Assembly: GCF_029227915.1 (NCBI RefSeq)
Contig: NC_079877.1
Coordinates: forward strand, 18,588,851 to 18,652,850
Length of the DNA stretch: 64,000 bases
Reading direction: 5' to 3'
Origin: Hydractinia symbiolongicarpus
Taxonomy: Eukaryota > Cnidaria > Hydrozoa > Anthoathecata > Hydractiniidae
The notes under the pieces are model-generated. The model was given only the letters and a program-made list of their open reading frames with translations, searched no databases and was not told the DNA's origin. The position numbers and the translations under genes are program-made. Shown here one piece after another: positions 39,440-48,384 of this stretch; positions within the stretch are counted from its first letter, which is position 1, and each line of letters opens with the position of its first letter.

Positions 39440-39932
39440 ATGCAGTCCTGTGTCGAAAAATTACAAAAGGAGATTGGGGAGCAGGGTAAGCTAATCAAAG
39501 AAAAGGACGCGACCATCGCGCTGCAGGAGGGTGAGCTCGAAGATATGGACCAATACATTACAGTGCAGTACCTGGAAATTAAGAGCCTTCGAAAAAAGGT
39601 TCGTACCGCGCGCGCGCAAGATGCGAGGGAAGACAATGTGATCTTAATTTACCGGAAGCATAGCACGCAGGATGATGATGAGTATTGTCATTTTCCATAT
39701 ATGCTCCGGAGTGTTCAAAGACGTAATAACCCCAGCACAAGGAGTTGGTTCAAGGAGAACTACCCAAACGGTGAGGAGATTGTTGTCATCGATAATCCCA
39801 ACGGTGTACACGGATTTAACTGATTAGAAGAGGAAGGGCATGTGGAGCGGTGCAAAAAAAAACACTTCAAGATTATCGATCCCGGTATAGACGACCTGTA
39901 CGACCTGGGTGTCCCGGCATTAGAAGAGTAAG
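39440..39932 (+). pseudogene. Coiled-coil protein, KilA-N C-terminal-like
   Basis: MQSCVEKLQKEIGEQGKLIK opens a coiled coil of about 55 residues, followed by VILIYRKHSTQDDDEYCHFP, LRSVQRRNNPSTRSWFKENY, PNGEEIVVIDNPNGVHGFN, a TGA near 39,821, and in the same frame LEEEGHVERCKKKHFKIIDP. A coil followed by a YPN...(P)N(S/G)V block resembles the C-terminal domain that follows KilA-N/Bro DNA-binding domains in large DNA viruses; no KilA-N domain itself is present. It occupies the slot where the nested element has its small membrane genes and ATPase. Confidence 0.4.
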
Positions 39933-39970
39933 TCACAGTTTTGTAGCTCTTGCGAGCCACAAAAAAACTT

Positions 39971-40971
39971 TTACCATTCTTTTACATGCTCTAGAGGTAC
40001 TTCAACATCCTCCGGGATCAGCATGAGCTCCTCCGAGACGAAGCTTCGATCAGGCCTATCTGCCAGATAGTACAGCAGACGGGTACCTGTCACGATATGA
40101 TCGAGTGTATACGTTTTCTTGCTCCACCATGCGTCAGTGGCCCGTATTTCCGCATCACCATCCTCCTCCCCAGGCTGCAGCAGATAGAGGTAGAGACCAT
40201 CCTCGGGTAGGGGCTTTTCTATAGGATATTCTTCGCTTTTCGTAAGCGGGACTTCATCCAGCTTGATAGCCTTCAAAGGTTTCATCCTGATCATAGTGGT
40301 TTTGGTGTTGTTCATGCTTTTGACAATAGTGTACAAGTGTTTGACCCACGTTGTACTAGTTTCGACCGAGGCAAGCTCTTGGGAATCCTGGGGCTTGAAC
40401 AGTTTCTGCGCGAGTACGTTGTTGTAGCTTTCCACGAAAGCTGTAAAAGTATGGTGGTATTCGTAGTTGCGCGCTTGAGTTCGACACCTTTGCTTTCTAG
40501 CAGCTTCGTAACATCAGACTTGAACTCACTACCGTTGTCGCACTAGAATGTCTTCGGATAGCGGAGAGGTCCTCCTTTGTAAATGTCCTTAATCATGTCA
40601 GCGACATCGCAGGCTTTCTTCGTTCTCAATGGTCTACCTACCTTGTAGCGCGAAGCTACATCGATACCCGTCAAAATGTATTTGTAGGTGCTTCCATATA
40701 ACTTGTCATGCGGTATGTGAAGGAGGTCAAACTGGTGCATTTCGTTAGGTTTCGTGATGGTGAAATGAGGGTAGTTGATGCGCTTGGGGCCTCGAATATG
40801 TCGGAGCCAAGCAAGTTGACGAGTCAGCCAATGAGTAACTTTCTTCTTGGTTAGATCACTCTTCTCCGCAAGCAATTTGATTTCTTTCCTACCAGTCCAG
40901 AGGTGCTCCGGAATATAGTAGATATCGCTTAACTTTTCTGCTTCTTCTGCCGTAACCATTGATTGTGACAT
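39971..40971 (-). pseudogene. Retroviral-type integrase (right Polinton)
   Basis: It starts MSQSMVTAEEAEKLSDIYYI at 40,971 after AATAAAG. The DDE core is MHQFDLLHIPHDKLYGSTYK (Asp), CDNGSEFKSD (Asp, another reading after a TAG near 40,543) and MESYNNVLAQKLF (Glu) after a frameshift near 40,440. The C-terminal domain is well kept: RATDAWWSKKTYTLDHIVTG, YLADRPDRSFVSEELMLIPE, ending HVKEW. It shares most residues with the nested integrase. The first 59 bases are duplicated in inverted orientation at 43,152-43,210. Confidence 0.85.
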
Positions 40972-40996
40972 CTTTATTACATGTCAAAATATGTTT

Positions 40997-41395
40997 TTAC
41001 ATATACTTGTAAGCCACGAAATCCAAAAGAGCCAGGGATCCTACGATGAACGTCAACTCCCCGTCTTGTTGTTGCTTCGAAGGCGTGTAGTAGTCTGAGA
41101 GTTTGGGAGCCTTTTCAATCGTCGCGATATAATACTCTCACATGCCTTCGTCAAGTTCTTTGATACTTTGACCCGCTTGGCGCTTGATCTCGCGCTGACG
41201 GGCGTACCAATCAATCTTTGCCTGCCTGTCTATCACCCACTGTGCTTAAGCAGCTTGTAGTTGTTCAAGAGCTTTATCGTGCCTTTTACGCTCGGCTTGA
41301 CCATGCCCCGACAGTTTACTGAACAGGTAACTGCTTCCGCTAAATGCCAACGCGTTAATTGCGGCACCTGCAGCAAGAACACCGATAGTTGCCAT
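40997..41395 (-). pseudogene. Small two-span membrane protein (right Polinton, left arm)
   Basis: MATIGVLAAGAAINALAFSG begins directly after AATAAAC at 41,395. A hydrophobic N-terminus, a charged helix (HGQAERKRHDKALEQLQAA), a TAA, then KIDWYARQREIKRQAGQSIK, a TGA, and LSDYYTPSKQQQDGELTFI with a final span. Reverse complement of the 42,728 copy with the same stops. Homologue of 20,519-20,867. Confidence 0.55.
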
Positions 41396-41402
41396 GTTTA
41401 TT

Positions 41403-41826
41403 CTAGTACTCCGTAGAATACCACCGCCCGTCTAGAACATTCACTTGCGCATCTTGGAGCAAGTACACCTAGCACTTGAAATCCCCGCTCTCGTCGGACT
41501 TCTTTGTCATCTGGAGAGTGATCCCGTCCGACAGCTTTTGTAGTGGTCTGCAACTTCCATGTAGCCCGTTGTTGGGAGAGCTTCTAAAGTCAATGAACAG
41601 CGCGTACCTCTCGTTGAAGAATTGACCGAAGTTGACGCCCGAATGCACAACACCAAAAAGCTGCTCTATTTGCTCGAGATGGTCTTTCGGTAACATTGCG
41701 CGAGTAGAGTTCATTTGGTTCACCTTCCACCGTGATTTAGATCTTTTCGATTCCCGGATTGTAGAATACCTCGCTGGCTGCGGTATAATCCTTGACTTTG
41801 GTGGGATCTTGAAACAGTAATAGCAC
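41403..41826 (-). pseudogene. Major capsid protein C-terminus (right Polinton, left arm)
   Basis: The minus-strand frames read FQDPTKVKDYTAASEVFYNP, a TAA, then MNQMNSTRAMLPKDHLEQIE, FGQFFNERYALFIDFRSSPN and LSDGITLQMTKKSDESGDFK, ending ARWYSTEY-type text at the TAG before the small gene. It lacks everything upstream because the copy begins at the inverted-duplication junction 41,826/41,827. Confidence 0.7.
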
Positions 41827-41829
41827 TAT

Positions 41830-42720
41830 ACTACTATATTCCAACGACGGTACCATCAGAACCCTACAAGTCAAAGTCAGTGATGTTACGGGGAATGTTG
41901 AAGAGAAGGCGATCGCAGAAGCCTACGGTTCAACCTTTTGCATTCCCCTGGGAAAAATGTTTGAGCTGACGAGAGACTTGCCATTTTATCAAGCGGGGCT
42001 GCGCGACATGCTGCAGTTCGTGCTGCATTTCGCTATGCAGGCGTGATTAAAGACGCGGGGGCGCAGCTTCAGGCTCAACGGCTGCTAAACCAGCGGATGC
42101 GAACTACAAAATTACCAACATTTGTCTCGAGTTTGACAAAGTAACCCACGAAGGCCTGGCTAATGCCATGATGTTTACATATTCGAGGCTGGCGCTACCT
42201 AACGAACGCGTACACCGCAGCAAGATAGTGAACATGAAAAATGCTGACACCGACTACAACCTCCAGATTGATACACCATCCAAGTCTTTGAAAGGCGTGC
42301 TATTACTGTTTCAAGATCCCACCAAAGTCAAGGATTATACCGCAGCCAGCGAAGTATTCTACAATCCGGGAATCGAAAAGATCTAAATCACGGTGGAAGG
42401 TGAACCAAATGAACTCTACTCGCGCAATGTTACCGAAAGACCATCTCGAGCAAATAGAGCAGCTTTTTGGTGGTGTGCATTCGGGCGTCAACTTCGGTCA
42501 ATTCTTCAACGAGAGGTACGCGCTGTTCATTGACTTTAGAAGCTCTCCCAACAACGGGCTACATGGAAGTTGCAGACCACTACAAAAGCTGTCGGACGGG
42601 ATCACTCTCCAGATGACAAAGAAGTCCGACGAGAGCGGGGATTTCAAGTGCTAGGTGTACTTGCTCCAAGATGCGCAAGTGAATGTTCTAGACGGGCGGT
42701 GGTATTCTACGGAGTACTAG
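41830..42720 (+). pseudogene. Major capsid protein middle and C-terminus, inverted (right Polinton)
   Basis: Plus-strand frames show KMFELTRDLPFYQAGL-type text near 41,958, ITNICLEFDKVTHEGLANAM, LALPNERVHRSKIVNMKNAD and KSLKGVLLLFQDPTK, a TAA at about 42,384, then the C-terminal part ending at TAG 42,718-42,720. The N-terminus is not upstream; it lies at 43,211-43,568 on the minus strand, so the gene was broken by inversion. The TAG is followed directly by AATAAACATG. Confidence 0.72.
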
Positions 42721-42730
42721 AATAAACATG
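42718..42730 (+). promoter_or_regulatory. Stop codon, AATAAA and start codon in one 13-base junction
   Basis: TAG-AATAAA-C-ATG joins the capsid stop to the small membrane gene start. AATAAA is the metazoan poly(A) signal; here it would also sit at position -7 to -2 of the next gene. It is one of many such junctions in the Polinton tract. Confidence 0.6.
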
Positions 42731-43126
42731 GCAACTATCGGTGTTCTTGCTGCAGGTGCCGCAATTAACGCGTTGGCATTTAGCGGAAGCAGTTACCTGT
42801 TCAGTAAACTGTCGGGGCATGGTCAAGCCGAGCGTAAAAGGCACGATAAAGCTCTTGAACAACTACAAGCTGCTTAAGCACAGTGGGTGAGAGACAGGCA
42901 GGCAAAGATTGATTGGTACGCCCGTCAGCGGGAGATCAAGCGCCAAGCGGGTCAAAGTATCAAAGAACTTGACGAAGGCATGTGAGAGTATTATATCACG
43001 ACGATTAAAAAGGCTCCCAAACTCTCAGACTACTACACGCCTTCGAAGCAACAACAAGACGGGGAGTTGACGTTCATCGTAGGATCCCTGGCTCTTTTGG
43101 GTTTCGTGGCTTACAAGTATATGTAA
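42728..43126 (+). pseudogene. Small two-span membrane protein (right Polinton, right arm)
   Basis: Near-identical inverted copy of 40,997-41,395, with the same TAA (about 42,876) and TGA (about 42,982). It ends GSLALLGFVAYKYM. It is followed by AATAAAGATG and 59 bases of integrase, then the duplication ends at 43,210. Confidence 0.55.
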
Positions 43127-43210
43127 AAACATATTTTGACATGTAATAAAGATGTCACAATCAATGGTTACGGCAGAAGAAGCAGAAAAGTTAAGCGATA
43201 TCTACTATAT

Positions 43211-43568
43211 GCGATCGCGCATTGGGAGTCTCTATAAGTGGCGAACACGTTGTAATCGCTGATTTTCTGTAACTCGTTGCCATTCAGAGAGATTCGAAGA
43301 TCTTGCATCAAGGCTTTGCCAATGTTGCTGACGATTGTGCGCTTCGTATTTGTTCCAGTGATTTCAAGGTTGAAGAGGAGCTTGAGAAAGCCCGGGAAAA
43401 TTACATCGTTCTAACCCATATTTGGTACGTCAACGGACAAGTCTTCATTCTGGTGGATTGTACTGGAGACGTGGGCGACGTTGACGCGCTGCTTTTTAGC
43501 CTTTATGGCAAGCATCGTCTTGACTTCCTTGTGAGGATCAAGTTTTGTTCCGTACATGTTTATTAGTA
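43211..43568 (-). pseudogene. Major capsid protein N-terminus (right Polinton)
   Basis: On the minus strand, ATG at 43,568 follows AATAAAC and reads MYGTKLDPHKEVKTMLAIKA, then DLSVDVPN and ITGTNTKRTIVSNIGKALMQ, DLRISLNG, stopping at the inversion break 43,211. It parallels the nested capsid start at 19,325. Small frameshifts are present near 43,395. Its continuation has been inverted (41,830-42,720). Confidence 0.72.
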
Positions 43569-43587
43569 GCTGATTTTCGTTCAATAA

Positions 43588-44949
43588 GTGCCTATTAACC
43601 CGATATACGAAGGAGACGACTTCACGTCAGAGGAAGACCTTCAGGGGCATTCCAAAGAATTCTCATCCGAGATCCTGAGGCCCGAGGGGTTCAGTAGGCC
43701 TGAGGGTTGTAGGGGTCCAGCACTACGGGTTTTCCAGACACTACGCTGGATACAGAGGGAAAGCTGCGAAATTTGAGGGTTGATAGACTTTACAAAGCTC
43801 TTGAGGAGGGGCTGGGGGTAAAGTTAAAAGATAGACATCACGACATGTTTAGGGAGGATGAAGAGGGTCAACTTATTATTAAGAAGATAGTGAAAGGTAA
43901 AAGAATCTTCAAGGAAAAAGTGATTACGAATCAAGATGGTGACCTACCAACCATTGGACAGTTAGAAACGTTGCTAGGCCTGAACCGTCTACAGGCCCTG
44001 GCGTTCGACGACTATGTTACCCCAAACAAGGGTGGTAAGGCAGCGGCCCGGGCACTTATGGGTGATGTTAATGTACTTGTAAATAAGGGAAAAGAGAAGG
44101 AAAATCAACTTATTGTAAAGGAAATAATGAAAGGTAAAAAAATCTTTCAAGGAAATAGTACTTACGAATCAAGATGGTAGCCTAAAAACCGTGGGTCCGA
44201 TACAAACGCTCCTGGGTAGTAATCGCCTGCAAGCCCTAGGGTTTGTAGATTATGTTACGCCCAATAAAGGTGGTAAATTTAGGGCCCAGAACCTTCTAAA
44301 AAGATATAATAAAATAGAGGAGTAGGCCGAACATATTGAGATGGAATCATTGGAGGAGAATGATGAATTTGTAGATGCCACGGAAAGTCTTATACAAGAC
44401 ACTTCGTTTGTTGGGCCTGATGAAGGTGGCATCACCCCACGTGAAAGAAGGGGACTTGACCTCGAGCTTCAGACGCTTAGGGGTAACCTGAAAAGCCTGA
44501 AAAATAAGATCATCCTATACCACAGCGAGATTAATAAGGCGGAGGGTAGGGTGAAAGAATTTGAGAAGCAGAAGGTCGGGGCAAACGAAAGACAGAAGGC
44601 CAACCTTGGGAAGGAGATAGAAAAGGCGAAGAAAGAGATTAAGGACTTGAATGATAAAAAGAAGGCCATAGGAGAAGCACACGGTATACTCTCAACTGAC
44701 ATATACCCCCAGCTGAGACATATTAAGGACACGCTATTAAAAATCGCTGGAGATAACACATCTCTGCTGGAGAAGCTTCGTATTCTCTTCAGGGAGCAGG
44801 AGATAACCATAGCGAGTATCGTGTCTGCTATTGGTCTATTGATAAGCACCATTGTACTCTCCGTTACAGGATGGGGAGGTGCAGCAGCAGGTGCCGCAAC
44901 GGGTGATGATTTTGTGGGGGTGGTTCGGGCATGGAAGACGATGTTGTAG
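43588..44949 (+). pseudogene. Conserved Polinton coiled-coil protein (right copy) with duplicated repeat
   Basis: Blocks read LRVDRLYKALEEGLGVKLKD, then a unit containing QLIIKKIVKGKRIF and LGLNRLQALAFDDYVTPNKG, then a second diverged unit with QLIVKEIMKGKKIF and LGSNRLQALGFVDYVTPNKG. The coil from 44,341 (LDLELQTLRGNLKSLKNKII) and IKDTLLKIAGDNTSLLEKLR follow, ending in a hydrophobic segment at 44,949. The nested homologue (18,109-19,275) has only one such unit and a longer membrane C-terminus. Stops near 43,775, 44,178 and 44,325 break it. The start is unclear; no ATG follows the local ATAAG. Confidence 0.58.
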
Positions 44950-45850
44950 TAGGCCCGGGGGGTGGTATTGTCTGTATAGTATGATCGGGAGTATGCATAG
45001 GAGATGTAATAGGTGTTATATGTTTGGGTGGCATAGTATGTTTTGGAGGTATAGTATGCACGGGTGGCGTGGTATGCTTCGGGGTAGGGTATGTATAGGA
45101 GGTGCGGCATGCCTTGCAATAAGCTTGTTATTAAGTTGAAGCTGGAACCAATCATCGCACTTGCGGGGGCAATGAAAATGTTGTTGTTATACCCTACAAT
45201 TTTGCCTATGCGCAGATTCATATCGAAGGGCAGCATATACACGTGATGCATGACAACGAAGTTCACCGGAGTCCGGGCATATTGCAATACCTTCTGGAAC
45301 TCCGTAATGTCATGGCTTAAATTCTTTGAACCATGGCGTCAAATTTCTGTACTAGAATTTGCCTTGCCGTGTAGTTGTTGGCATTGGAGCCAATCAGGGA
45401 TGCTTTGGCACCAGCTTGGGACCCCAGCAATAGGACCACGTAGACGCGAATACTCTCACTCAGCTTGGTCAACCCTTCAGATGTTAGGCATTGGCTTGTA
45501 GGCATAATAAACTTGGCCCAGTCCCCATCAACCTGCGGCCACCATCTACCATCTGTCAATGACGACATGACAGCCTTGAATTTATACAACGCATCCAGAT
45601 CTGCACCATACTCGCGGCATACCTGTGCATACCCGGAACTCGAGTATGGATTTTGTATTGTGAGAAGCCATCGTAATATGGCATGGGGACTTTCATCCTT
45701 GATAAAATACGGCGCATGTGGTAATAGGCACGGAATTTAAAGATGGAGTTGATGAGTGGTACGGAGCCTGTCATGTGCTTGGCCCATATACCTAGGGACG
45801 TGGTTGCAGAGTGGTTGTATTGATAGATGTCATTTGCTAAAACAAAAGGG
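44864..45850 (-). pseudogene. Conserved Polinton protein PY (right copy)
   Basis: Minus-strand frames read HMTGSVPLINSIFKFRAYYH, MRRILSRMKVPMPYYDGFSQ, GDWAKFIMPTSQCLTSEGLT, KLSESIRVYVVLLLGSQAGA, SNANNYTARQILVQKFDAMV, then LQYARTPVNFVVMHHVYMLP and NLRIGKIVGYNNNIFIAPAS. A different frame at the end has PPVHTIPPKHTMPPKHIT-type Pro/His repeats. It keeps the two inner segments lost in the nested copy, but lacks the N-terminal ~90 residues. Several frameshifts and stops. It converges on and overlaps the coiled-coil gene. Confidence 0.55.
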
Positions 45851-45851
45851 A

Positions 45852-46528
45852 ATGAAGCAACTTTATATCACTGATATCTACTATATTTGAGGACTACCTG
45901 GGACAGGAAACTCGAATAGCTCACTCGTATAGCTCTGAAATCGATAAGTATCAGACCGGGATGGTTGAATCTATACAGCGACAATGACATTACGATCAGG
46001 AAAGTGGTACCTGATCAGAGGGTGACTCGTATCGAAATTATGAAGAGTTTTTATAGAATCGAGGACATTGCGGCTATTGTCAACAACAAGGCGGAGGACA
46101 AGATCCGGCTTTTCGTATTGAAAAACGGCTACTGCAGGCTCCGTGTCAGCGATGGGTACTGGGTGGTGATTCATTGACCATTGCAGGAGCTCCTGGGCCT
46201 ACCCTATGACCCCGCAAAAAAGTATTATATGAAGGGTGACTTTGATGCCTTATACAGGACCGATACAAATCAGAGATTGAGACTTATTTGCCAACAATTG
46301 GATGAAGACGACTGCCTTTTGGATGGTAGAAAATCTAAGGTACTGGCCTTGCTTCCTACCAAAGAATTGAACGCTTGGGGAGATATGTTAACCTGGAACT
46401 TTGATACCCTTGTTTACCTTCCACTAAAAGGCTCCACGGACCATCTCGAGTTTATGCTAACAGACGTCTACCATCACGAGAAGAACGTCACGTTTTTCAA
46501 TATAACCATGTGCATTCTGATAGAATAA
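45852..46528 (+). pseudogene. Putative penton-like minor capsid protein (right copy)
   Basis: It starts MKQLYITDIYYI at 45,852; then IYSDNDITIRKV, PDQRVTRIEIMKSFYRIEDI, AEDKIRLFVLKNGYCRLRVS, LQELLGLPYDPAKKYYMKGD, LRLICQQLDEDDCLLDGRKS and NVTFFNITMCILIE, ending at TAA 46,526, which lies inside an AATAAA. Stops or shifts occur near 45,888 and 46,176. The final two thirds are intact and align with the nested copy (16,520-17,191). Confidence 0.6.
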
Positions 46529-46533
46529 AGATG
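46523..46533 (+). promoter_or_regulatory. AATAAA overlapping a stop codon, two bases before the next ATG
   Basis: GAATAAAGATG: the penton-like gene's TAA is the TAA of AATAAA, and the membrane-protein ATG starts two bases later. The nested element has the same arrangement on the minus strand at 16,515-16,524 (GAATAAATATG). Confidence 0.6.
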
Positions 46534-47172
46534 AGCGATATTAGCAAACTTTACCCGAGTTTGCCTAGTGCACCCGCGCAAGGCTCCGATCAGGATGAGG
46601 GACACGTTTTTAGGCTCAAGAAGATTGAAGAAATAGAACAATTTCTCCGGGATGAAATAAAGGAGCGGAGTAGATTGGCGAAAAATTCAAGATCACAACA
46701 CGTGGGTCAGGATGTGCGACCATGGATTGCTTGGCGTGAGTGTTATTACGTCGGGGCTGGGGATAGGAGCTATGGCCTCGGGTTTGGGGGTATCCTTAGT
46801 TTGTGCCATGGGGGGGACTCGCGATTGCCGCTGGAATAGGGCAAGCCGGTCTTCGGAACGCTTCAAATCGTCTACTTGTTAAATCAAAAAACATGAGGGT
46901 ATAAGGCTGTGGAGGCGAAATTAAACTCCATCATTGACCTAATCAGCAAAGCAATGGAGAATGGTATAATCAGCGACCACGAGTATAGCCTGATTAGCCG
47001 TGATAAAGAAAGATACATGTTGTTAAAGGAACAAATGCGGCAGCGCTTTATTAGGATCGTAAATGCTATTAATGAACAGGAGAGGGCCCAGTTGGTTGCC
47101 AAGGGCGGAGGAGAAGGCAAGGACGAAATTTTAAAAAAACTACAATCTGTACAGTATGCAAGCACTATGTAG
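46531..47172 (+). pseudogene. Conserved Polinton membrane protein (right copy)
   Basis: MSDISKLYPSLPSAPAQGSD, then RLKKIEEIEQFLRDEIKERS. A frameshift near 46,690 scrambles the glycine-rich membrane segment (readable out of frame as LLGVSVITSGLGIGAMASGL-like text), a stop lies near 46,838, and KLNSIIDLISKAMENGIISD, QMRQRFIRIVNAINEQERAQ and LKKLQSVQYASTM close the protein. Homologue of 15,843-16,517. Confidence 0.6.
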
Positions 47173-47247
47173 AGTCCCCACCCGAATATAGGCCTTAATA
47201 TTTTATAGGTCTACACCTATAAAATAATATGGTTTTTTAATCCTCGC

Positions 47248-47814
47248 TTAGCAACCATCCTTCCTACAGTCCTTGTACCGACATTCCGTGATATGTACCT
47301 GAGGGTAGTAGTTTTTACCTTGTACATATACCGATGAAATGGCTAGAACTGTACTAGCTTGGCAGGGTTCATCATAGGGTACCGGCGTACCATAAAATTT
47401 AGTGGTAATGGCATCCTTGTAGTATTTGAGTTTGGCGTTTACGTAGCGGTCCTTTTTCACAGAGCCTGTCGTAAATTTTTCGGATATTAACTCTTGGATT
47501 TTTTGCCATATTTGTCAATACTTTGCAACCCAATCGGGGTACTCTTTAAAATCGAGACTCATTGCTGGTACTGCATTGGCGTTGTACCGGGTGACCCCAT
47601 GTGCGGACCAGATTTTAGGTGTTTTCACCCCTAGGGCCACCACGAGATCTTGTGTATGGTACCCTACAATGTACCGATTATCCTTACATCCATTAGCAGG
47701 TATGGCATCTGACACCGTTATGTAATCTACATTGATATCATCAATATCTGTGAAGGTAGCAGCAAATGAGTAGAATAGTTTTCGGCTGACGAGCTCATTC
47801 TCAAATTTTAGCAT
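47248..47814 (-). pseudogene. Conserved Polinton protein P (right copy)
   Basis: It starts MLKFENELVSRKLFYSFAAT at 47,814, then ITVSDAIPANGCKDNRYIVG, VKTPKIWSAHGVTRYNANAV and a TAG near 47,515. The same or adjacent frame continues KIQELISEKFTTGS, LKYYKDAITTKFYGTPVPYD, CQASTVLAISSVYVQGKNYY and ends KDCRKDGC. It parallels the 14,889-15,510 gene, but without the acidic tail. AATAAACAAG precedes the ATG. Confidence 0.55.
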
Positions 47815-48004
47815 CTTGTTTATTGTATATTTCGAATGACTGCAGAGAATTGCATGTCATCGTACATACGTAACCACCCCCATTATATGTGATATATTCG
47901 TGATAACAGTACCAGCATAATATTTTACCGTCTACCACGAACCTCCAACCACAGGTGCATCTATCATACGCATCCAATATACGCTCACAGTCATTACAAT
48001 GCTC
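47801..48004 (-). pseudogene. Small cysteine-rich zinc-ribbon-like protein
   Basis: A frame without an ATG reads HCNDCERILDAYDRCTCGWR, then ILCWYCYHEYITYNGGGYVC and TMTC, i.e. CxxC, CxC, CxxC and CxxxC pairs, ending at 47,801 over the start of the P gene. The cysteine spacing suggests two zinc sites. The missing start suggests damage. No counterpart is seen in the nested element. Confidence 0.4.
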
Positions 48005-48013
48005 ATTCCTTTA

Positions 48014-48331
48014 TTAAGATATCAAGATATCCTCCAGGTCTTTAATCCTCCGTTCATTGGACCCCTCCTTCTCTGATTCTTGTACTAATGCCAGAGCCAT
48101 AAGAGGTAAGGAGATACCTACGCCAGCCATAAATGCAATCAATGTTTCCGTTCCTCCACGTAAACAAGGCAGCACGCATATGTACTCACCACCATCCCTC
48201 ATATGAGCATCCATGTTTTCCATCACACGAAAAAAGCCGGATTTTGTTGTACTCACCTGTGGAGGGTTGTATCTCATGGGGCACCCGACGATGTCGCACA
48301 GTTCTACAGAGCACCAGTAACAGATTACCAT
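48014..48331 (-). CDS. Small cysteine-rich membrane protein next to the right repeat
   Basis: An intact 105-codon frame starts MVICYWCSVELCDIVGCPMR after ATATAAA. It has YICVLPCLRG, a hydrophobic span (LIAFMAGVGISLPLMALALV) and a charged end ERRIKDLEDILIS. The CxxC and Y(I/V)CxxxC pattern resembles that of the neighbouring 47,801-48,004 frame, so the two may be paralogues. Unknown function; accessory position beside the inverted repeat. Confidence 0.45.
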   Translation of the reverse strand: MVICYWCSVELCDIVGCPMRYNPPQVSTTKSGFFRVMENMDAHMRDGGEYICVLPCLRGGTETLIAFMAGVGISLPLMALALVQESEKEGSNERRIKDLEDILIS

Positions 48332-48384
48332 TTTATATACATCCCAATGAGATCATAAGATTACATTTCTGCTCGACCTAGTGT

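Larger units (their letters stand above)
40913..43210. repeat. Large near-identical inverted duplication (arms 914 bases, spacer 470)
   Basis: Arm 40,913-41,826 is the reverse complement of arm 42,297-43,210, in register with no indel; I noticed only a handful of substitutions. Each arm holds the capsid C-terminus, the small membrane gene and the first integrase codons. The arms share the same in-frame stops in the small gene, so the duplication is younger than the gene's death. The spacer holds the capsid middle part in plus orientation. Confidence 0.9.

Noticed and set aside
44469-45287. Long minus-strand frame of 272 codons
   Set aside because: Only its first part (PY C-terminus) is meaningful; the remainder is antisense to the coiled-coil gene and has drifted out of the PY frame.
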